A stretch of 19,402 nucleotides of DNA, from the NCBI GenBank assembly GCA_016716365.1, contig JADJWM010000021.1, positions 1 to 19,402 on the forward strand, read 5' to 3'. How positions within the stretch are numbered: the stretch's first letter is position 1; the number at the start of each line of letters is the position of its first letter. The position numbers were made by a program, and so were the translations under genes. The notes under the pieces were generated by a model. It searched no databases. It worked only from the letters and a program-made list of their open reading frames with translations, and had not been told where the DNA came from. Of the stretch, positions 15,658 through 19,402 are shown piece by piece. The stretch comes from Chloracidobacterium sp. (lineage in GTDB: Bacteria > Acidobacteriota > Blastocatellia > Pyrinomonadales > Pyrinomonadaceae).

Positions 15658-16483
15658 TATTACGATCTTTAGCTGCAAGACCATCGATCGCTTTCCGAAT
15701 CGAGAAATTTGATTCGGAAAGCATTGCCTCCGCCGTTTTGCGGTCGCTGATTCCTGTTTCGGCCATCAAGATACGCACCGCTCGGTCGCGGAGTTTTTCG
15801 TTCGAGGCCCGGACGTTCGTCATCCGGTTGCCGCGGACATAGCCGAGGCGGATCATCGTGACGGTCGAGATCATGTTCAGGACCATCTTTTGCGCGGTGC
15901 CTGCCTTCATCCGGGTCGAGCCGGTGATCGCCTCCGGGCCGACGACGGGGACGATCGCGATTTCGACGGACTTCGTGATCGCCGAATCGGGCACGCACGT
16001 GATGCATGCGGTGAAGCAGCCGAGGTTTTTTGCATGTTCAACCGCCCCGATCGTGTACGGCGTTCGTCCCGACGCGGCAAGGCCGATCACGGCGTCTCGT
16101 TCAGTGAGGCCGCGATGTTTCAGGTCTTCGGCACCGGCTTCTCTGTTGTCTTCGCTCGCCTCGCTTGCCTTGTAAAGAGCGTCGTAACCGCCGGCGATCA
16201 CTCCTTGGATCAGGTCGTAACCGACGCCGAAAGTCGGCGGTATCTCGGACGCATCCAGAACACCGAGCCGGCCGCTCGTGCCAGTGCCGATATAGAGAAG
16301 CCGCCCGCCGTTTTCAAGCCGCTTTACGACCTCATCGACCGCCTTTGCTATTTCGGGCAGGACCAGTTCGACCGCACCGGCGACTAGCTTGTCTTCGTCG
16401 TTGATCAGACGAAGGGCATCGAGAGTCGGCAGCCGATCGATCTCGGAGGTCCTTGGGTTTTCCTGTTCAGTTACAGGCAGCAT
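15650..16483 (-). CDS. murQ: N-acetylmuramic acid 6-phosphate etherase
   Basis: MurQ cleaves the lactyl ether of MurNAc-6-phosphate to GlcNAc-6-phosphate and D-lactate in the cytosol. The 277-residue protein has the SIS-domain signature YIGTGTSGRLGVLDASE with Glu80, and Glu111 in EASEDNREAG. By my alignment from memory these match the two essential Glu residues of the E. coli enzyme (Glu83, Glu114). LAASGRTPYTIG binds the sugar phosphate, and GPEAITGSTRMKAGTAQK is a strong family signature. A C-terminal UBA-like helical bundle follows (TAEAMLSESNFSIRKAIDGL). The start at 16483 aligns with SEIDRLPTL of the family N-terminus; no clear Shine-Dalgarno precedes it. A short dyad, ATTGA-T-TCAAT, spans 16482-16492 at the start codon. 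It lies 246 bp after the kinase gene and overlaps the next gene by 8 nt. Confidence 0.95.
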   Translation of the reverse strand: MLPVTEQENPRTSEIDRLPTLDALRLINDEDKLVAGAVELVLPEIAKAVDEVVKRLENGGRLLYIGTGTSGRLGVLDASEIPPTFGVGYDLIQGVIAGGYDALYKASEASEDNREAGAEDLKHRGLTERDAVIGLAASGRTPYTIGAVEHAKNLGCFTACITCVPDSAITKSVEIAIVPVVGPEAITGSTRMKAGTAQKMVLNMISTVTMIRLGYVRGNRMTNVRASNEKLRDRAVRILMAETGISDRKTAEAMLSESNFSIRKAIDGLAAKDRNND

Positions 16484-16565
16484 TGATTCAATAGTGAATG
16501 ATCGGGGGCCACTGGCCGCATCAAAAAGGCCCTGGTTTTGAGAATTACCCGACGCCCCAAATGCA

Positions 16566-16640
16566 CCCGGTCGCTACCGCTCCCGGTACTGACAAGAACC
16601 CCGGTCGCTACCGCTCCCGGTTCTGACAAGAACCCGGTCG
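16566..16640 (+). repeat. 34-bp direct repeat, about 2.2 copies
   Basis: Units start CCCGGTCG at 16566, 16600 and 16633, giving periods of 34 and 33 nt. Copies 1 and 2 share CGGTCGCTACCGCTCCCGGT and end CTGACAAGAA; copy 3 stops after CCCGGTCG. Each full unit contains the mini-hairpin CGGT-CGCT-ACCG, reminiscent of REP elements. Confidence 0.8.
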
Positions 16641-16666
16641 TTAAATACCTCTGACCAAGCCACTTT

Positions 16667-16722
16667 TCGCTGCCCTCTGCTTTCTGCCTTCTGCTCACGG
16701 CTCACGGCTCACCGCTCACAGT
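16667..16722 (+). repeat. Period-7 tandem repeat, 8 units
   Basis: The tract can be cut into heptamers TCGCTGC, CCTCTGC, TTTCTGC, CTTCTGC, TCACGGC, TCACGGC, TCACCGC, TCACAGT. Two sub-families (YYTCTGC and TCACSGC) sit side by side. It ends 7 nt before the kinase stop codon. Confidence 0.75.
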
Positions 16723-16729
16723 CCACTTA

Positions 16730-17731
16730 TTACCGCTTCCGGTTTTGGCCGGTTCCGTTGTTGTCGGCGGAGCTTCCGTTGAGCATCGCGAGCAGGGCGG
16801 CGGCCTGGGCCGGGGGCATCGTCGGTTCGGTCAGAAAGGCGTCCGGGGCGACCGTGCGGATCGTCTCGATCATCGGTTTGGTCAGGATCTCGCCGGCCTT
16901 AAAAACGCTCCCGACGCACCCGATGGGCACCTTATCCTTCCCGAGCTTTAGTTTCTCGATAACGGCACACGCGGCCAGGCCAAGTTCCGAGCCGGCCTCG
17001 TTCAGGATGTCCACGGCAACCGCGTCGCCCTCTTGTGCCGCTTCGACGACGAACCGGGCAAAGCCCGCGATGCGGCTGTTATCGACCTGCGGCGAATATA
17101 TGGCGACGATCAGGTTCTCCGGCCCGGATGCACGGAAATATTCGGCGGCGCGTTCGCTAAGTATAGTTGAAATGCCGCGGCCGTCGGAAGCCTTTGCGAC
17201 CGAATGAAGGGCCGCCTGCGCGATACCCACGCCGCCGCCCTCATCGCCGGCCAGCGGGCCCCAGCCGCCGGAGATGGCGATCTTGCCCTTGCTGTTCCTG
17301 CCCAGACAGATCGAGCCGGTACCCGCGATCACGACCAGGCCGGGCTCGCCGAATGTGGTGGCATAAAGAGCGATCTCGGCGTCGGTCACGACCGTTACGT
17401 TCCTGATGCCGATGCTTTTAACGAAGCGTTCGCGGACGCGCTGGCGGAGGTCGGCACGCCGAACGCCGGCAAGTCCGAGCGTGGCCGCGAAGATGTCGCC
17501 GCGTGAGACGGAGCCGCGGTCGCAGGCTTCGTTGACCGCCTTTACGATGTTGGCGACGGCGGTCTCAAGCCCGACGCGGAGCGGATTTGCCGGCCCCGCA
17601 AAGCCCTCGCACTGCAATTCGCCGGCAGCATTCACCACGGCGATATGCGTTTTTGTGCCGCCCCCATCCACGCCAAGATAGTATTGGTGCGGCCGCGAAC
17701 TTTTTGGTTCTCTTTTTCCCTTCGAAACCAT
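16730..17731 (-). CDS. N-acetylmuramate / N-acetylglucosamine kinase (BadF/BadG/BcrA/BcrD ATPase family)
   Basis: A 333-residue cytosolic sugar kinase of the ASKHA fold. Phosphate-1 loop: YYLGVDGGGTKTHIAV (Asp22, Thr26-Thr28). Phosphate-2 loop: GLVVIAGTGSICLG. GGWGPLAGDEGGGVGIAQAAL is the sugar- and hinge-binding stretch typical of GlcNAc kinase and MurK. CVGSVFKAGEIL is the adenosine loop. Its place at the head of an operon with murQ makes MurNAc (with or without GlcNAc) the likely substrate: MurK-type enzymes supply the MurNAc-6-phosphate that MurQ needs when import is not by a phosphotransferase system. Sequence alone does not separate the two sugars. The C-terminus is low-complexity (NGSSADNNGTGQNRKR). 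The start at 17731 follows an AT-rich divergent region shared with the LysR gene; no strong Shine-Dalgarno is visible. Confidence 0.85.
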   Translation of the reverse strand: MVSKGKREPKSSRPHQYYLGVDGGGTKTHIAVVNAAGELQCEGFAGPANPLRVGLETAVANIVKAVNEACDRGSVSRGDIFAATLGLAGVRRADLRQRVRERFVKSIGIRNVTVVTDAEIALYATTFGEPGLVVIAGTGSICLGRNSKGKIAISGGWGPLAGDEGGGVGIAQAALHSVAKASDGRGISTILSERAAEYFRASGPENLIVAIYSPQVDNSRIAGFARFVVEAAQEGDAVAVDILNEAGSELGLAACAVIEKLKLGKDKVPIGCVGSVFKAGEILTKPMIETIRTVAPDAFLTEPTMPPAQAAALLAMLNGSSADNNGTGQNRKR

Positions 17732-17777
17732 CGGAGAGGATTCCCGATAAAAAAAACTCCACCATTCTTAACAATAC

Positions 17778-17792
17778 TTGACATATAATCAA
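17778..17792. promoter_or_regulatory. Candidate LysR operator (T-N11-A dyad)
   Basis: The sequence TTGA-CATATAA-TCAA is a perfect 4-bp inverted repeat containing the T-N11-A spacing (T17779, A17791) that LysR-type regulators bind. It lies between a LysR gene and the operon diverging from it and overlaps candidate promoter boxes for both strands, which fits autorepression plus operon control. Confidence 0.55.
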
Positions 17793-17885
17793 ATTTAACA
17801 GATTTTATGTATTTAATAAGTTTGCGTGATACGCAGACCGTTTGCAGGATCGCCGTTAGGCGGCGTTTGTTCACATCCCCTTGAA

Positions 17886-17925
17886 AGCCTGCGTAGGCGA
17901 AGCAGCCGCCTAAAGGCGGGACTCA
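17886..17925 (+). repeat. Hairpin repeat, copy 2, just before the LysR gene start
   Basis: The stem CCGCCT-AA-AGGCGG (17906-17919) and following GACTCA match copy 1 at 5323-5342 with one loop mismatch. A second small hairpin, GCCT-GCGT-AGGC (17887-17898), lies just upstream. The core ends 7 nt before the LysR ATG, the same distance as copy 1 from the HAD ATG. Confidence 0.75.
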
Positions 17926-17932
17926 AAACAAT

Positions 17933-18850
17933 ATGGAGATCAGACAGCTGAAAGCATTCCTGGCGATCGCCGAGGCAAAGACCTTTACGGCCGGGGCCCG
18001 GCGGGTGAACGTGACGCAGGCGGCCATCTCGATGCAGATCCGTCAGTTGGAAGAGGAGGTCGGCCTTCCGCTTTTCACACGCACGCCGCGACGTGTGATC
18101 CTGACCGAGGCGGGCGAATACCTTCTGGAACGTGCGAGGAAAATACTGCGAGAGCATGATTCCGCGTTGGCCGAAATAGCCGAGGTGGCTGGGGCCGAGT
18201 ATGGGCGTCTGCGGATCGGGACGGCGTCGGGCACTTTCGCGATGAATCAGCTTCCGGGCATACTGGCGAGGCTCCGCGATAAGTTCCCGAATGCCGAGCT
18301 ATCGGTCGCGTCGGGCACGAGCCAAACGCTGGTTGATAAGATGATGCACGGCGAGATCGATATGGCGTTTGTTTCGCTGCCGGTCGATAATCTGAACATA
18401 AGCACCGAGTCGCTGTTCTCGGACGAGATCGTCGCCATCGCCCACCCCGAACATGCTCTAGCGAAGGAGAAGTTCATCAGCGCCGCGACGCTGGCCGGCG
18501 AGAAACTCATCCTGGGCGAACGCGGCGGGAATACGCGTCGGATGATCGATGAGTTTTTCCAGGCCGCCAACGTAAAGCCGAACATCATAATGGAACTGTC
18601 GCGGCAGGAGGCTGTCACGAAAATGGTCGAACGCGGCCTGGGCGTCGGCATGGCCGGGGCGAAATCGGTGGCCCGCGAGATACGCGACCGCAAGCTGGTG
18701 TCGTGGCTGATAGAAGGCGCCGAGATCAAATGGGAGCTAGGCCTGGCACGGCTTCGCGGCGGGCATTTTTCGCCGATCGGTAAGGAATTCGTCCGGCTTT
18801 GCAAAGAGAGCTTTGGCGAGCGCGAGAAGGAGTTGAGGGCGAGGAGGTGA
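17933..18850 (+). CDS. LysR-family transcriptional regulator, probable regulator of the salvage locus
   Basis: 305 residues. The N-terminal winged helix-turn-helix is textbook LysR: MEIRQLKAFLAIAEAKTFTA, RRVNVTQAAISMQIRQLEEE and PLFTRTPRRVILTEAGE (residues 1-65). A linker helix leads to the two-lobed effector domain from about residue 90 (GRLRIGTASGTFAMNQLPGI), including GEIDMAFVSLP and the crossover VERGLGVGMAGA (about 227-238). LysR proteins bind T-N11-A sites, regulate themselves and often control a divergent operon; here that is the MurNAc kinase operon, with a fitting dyad in the gap. The effector is unknown; MurNAc-6-phosphate or an imported muropeptide sugar is a reasonable guess. The secreted serine hydrolase gene follows 109 nt downstream, so it may be co-expressed. 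Confidence 0.92.
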   Translation: MEIRQLKAFLAIAEAKTFTAGARRVNVTQAAISMQIRQLEEEVGLPLFTRTPRRVILTEAGEYLLERARKILREHDSALAEIAEVAGAEYGRLRIGTASGTFAMNQLPGILARLRDKFPNAELSVASGTSQTLVDKMMHGEIDMAFVSLPVDNLNISTESLFSDEIVAIAHPEHALAKEKFISAATLAGEKLILGERGGNTRRMIDEFFQAANVKPNIIMELSRQEAVTKMVERGLGVGMAGAKSVAREIRDRKLVSWLIEGAEIKWELGLARLRGGHFSPIGKEFVRLCKESFGEREKELRARR

Positions 18851-18940
18851 AAAGTAAGAAGTAAAAAGTAAGAAGTGAAAAGTGAAAAGTAAAAAGTGAA
18901 AAGTGAAAAGTGAAGAGTGAAGAGTGAAGGGTGAAAAGTA
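18850..18940 (+). repeat. Period-7 tandem repeat, 13 units
   Basis: Thirteen uninterrupted heptamers of consensus ARRRGTR (AAAAGTG most common, with AAAAGTA, AGAAGTA, AGAAGTG, AAGAGTG and AAGGGTG variants) fill 91 bp. The first base is the last base of the LysR stop codon. Variants are clustered: AGT-A types to the left and AAGAGTG types to the right, as expected for slippage growth. Confidence 0.9.
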
Positions 18941-18959
18941 GAAGGGAAACGGCTTGGTG

Positions 18960-19402
18960 ATGATGAAGTATTTGTTGTTCGAAACTAGAAAGAATTTCTT
19001 AGTGCGGTCCATTCTTGGATCTGTCTTTTTACTTTTTATTTTTTACTTTGCCAACGGCCAGGGGCTCCCGGTGGCGGCGCCGGCGTCTGTCGGGATGAAC
19101 GCCGCGAAGCTGGACCAGATCGAGCAGCTTGTGCTTGCGGATATCGCTGACAAGAAACTGCCGGGAGCGGTCGTTATCGTCGGGCGGAAAGGGAAGATCG
19201 TTTACCGCAAGGCGTTCGGCAACCGCTCGCTTGTCCCGACGGTCGAGAAGATGACGGTCGATACGATCTTCGACGTCGCCAGCCTGACGAAACCCGTCGC
19301 GACCGCGACGTCGATCATGATCCTGATCGAACAGGGCAAGCTTCGGCTGAACGACACCGTCGGCAAGTTCATCCCCGAGATCGACGATGAGTCCGCGAAA
19401 CG
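18960..19402 (+). CDS. Secreted beta-lactamase-family serine hydrolase (PF00144 type), partial at right edge
   Basis: An open frame from ATGATG (18960/18963) runs off the window, giving at least 147 residues. The N-terminus has basic residues, then a hydrophobic stretch SILGSVFLLFIFYFANGQG (residues 16-34 counting from 18963), a signal peptide or anchor. The mature part reads LDQIEQLVLADIADKKLPGA, VIVGRKGKIVYRKAFG and DTIFDVASLTKPVATATS. Ser107-x-x-Lys110 (SLTK) is the catalytic pair of the beta-lactamase / penicillin-binding / esterase clan. Members include class C beta-lactamases, D-peptidases and the Bacillus AmiE muramoyl-L-alanine amidase encoded next to nagZ and murQ. The neighbourhood here (secreted NagZ, MurQ, sugar kinase) therefore favours a muropeptide amidase or peptidase role, as inference. 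The YxN and KTG-like motifs lie beyond the edge. Confidence 0.85.
   Translation, partial: MMKYLLFETRKNFLVRSILGSVFLLFIFYFANGQGLPVAAPASVGMNAAKLDQIEQLVLADIADKKLPGAVVIVGRKGKIVYRKAFGNRSLVPTVEKMTVDTIFDVASLTKPVATATSIMILIEQGKLRLNDTVGKFIPEIDDESAK

Larger units (their letters stand above)
16484..16729. other. Repeat-filled gap between kinase gene and murQ
   Basis: Within a tight operon this 246-bp gap is exceptional. It holds a 34-bp direct repeat (16566-16640) and a period-7 tract (16667-16722). No convincing protein is encoded. A promoter for murQ may lie here, but I cannot identify boxes with confidence. Confidence 0.6.
17732..17932. promoter_or_regulatory. Divergent control region between kinase operon and LysR gene
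   Basis: A 201-bp region, strikingly AT-rich near 17740-17820. On the plus strand TTGACA (17778-17783) lies 19-20 nt before TTTTAT/TTTATG-like boxes. On the minus strand TTGATT (17794-17789) lies 16-17 nt before TAAGAA/AAGAAT, a possible kinase-operon promoter. Two palindromes are present: TTGA-N7-TCAA (17778-17792) and TGCGT-GAT-ACGCA (17823-17835). Promoter calls are tentative. Confidence 0.55.

Noticed and set aside
16566..16640. Possible CRISPR array
   Set aside because: The 34-bp units are directly adjacent with no unique spacers, and no cas genes are present.
16471..16698. 75-codon open frame across the kinase-murQ gap
   Set aside because: Most of it is the translation of the 34-bp direct repeat and heptamer tract; no start signal or domain.
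18850..18940. Possible replication-origin iterons
   Set aside because: Units are 7 bp, A/G-rich and directly joined; no Rep or DnaA-box pattern, and the array lies between ordinary genes.
18737..19012. 91-codon minus-strand frame rich in Phe/Leu/Ser
   Set aside because: It is a translation of the AAAAGTG heptamer array on the opposite strand; not a membrane protein.

Overview
The window is moderately GC-rich bacterial chromosome. Gene content and style fit an Acidobacteriota-like Gram-negative: a secreted GH3 hexosaminidase, an M61 peptidase, a RAYT with REP hairpins, and many short intergenic tandem repeats. Blastocatellia/Pyrinomonadaceae is my best guess, from family knowledge only; no rRNA or tRNA is present to confirm it.

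Layout. (1) 1-5.6 kb: four genes recognisable from conserved motifs but broken by many small indels: uvrB (+), an M61 glycyl-aminopeptidase (-), a GlcD/D-lactate-dehydrogenase-type FAD oxidase (+) and a HAD hydrolase (+). The breaks affect unrelated neighbours on both strands and stop abruptly near 5.58 kb. This looks more like uncorrected sequencing indels near a contig end than four pseudogenes. (2) 6.1-8.8 kb: an alpha-solenoid repeat protein, a VOC-fold protein and a PhyH-type Fe(II)/2-oxoglutarate dioxygenase, all on +. (3) 8.8-11.1 kb, minus strand: a ParE/ParD toxin-antitoxin pair with a clear sigma-70-like promoter, and a long LysA-like PLP decarboxylase. (4) 11.06-11.79 kb: a REP-associated tyrosine transposase (RAYT) bounded by inverted 48-bp REP repeats. 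(5) 11.8-19.4 kb: a muropeptide/MurNAc salvage locus. On the minus strand lie a MurNAc/GlcNAc-type kinase, murQ, a small exported protein of unknown function, a sodium:solute symporter and a secreted NagZ-like GH3. A LysR regulator diverges from the kinase, followed on + by a secreted beta-lactamase-fold serine hydrolase that runs off the right edge.

Proposed working of region 5. The secreted serine hydrolase (possible AmiE-type amidase) and NagZ trim wall fragments outside the cytoplasm, the symporter imports the amino sugar, the kinase phosphorylates it, and MurQ splits MurNAc-6-P into GlcNAc-6-P and D-lactate. The LysR protein probably senses and controls the locus from the shared 201-bp divergent region, which carries a T-N11-A dyad. 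The FAD oxidase at 3.8-5.3 kb could in principle burn the D-lactate, but that link is speculative.

Repeats are prominent: RAYT/REP ends, a hairpin element placed exactly 7 nt before two different start codons, three independent period-7 tandem tracts (one inside the nagZ coding sequence), and a 34-bp direct repeat between the kinase gene and murQ.
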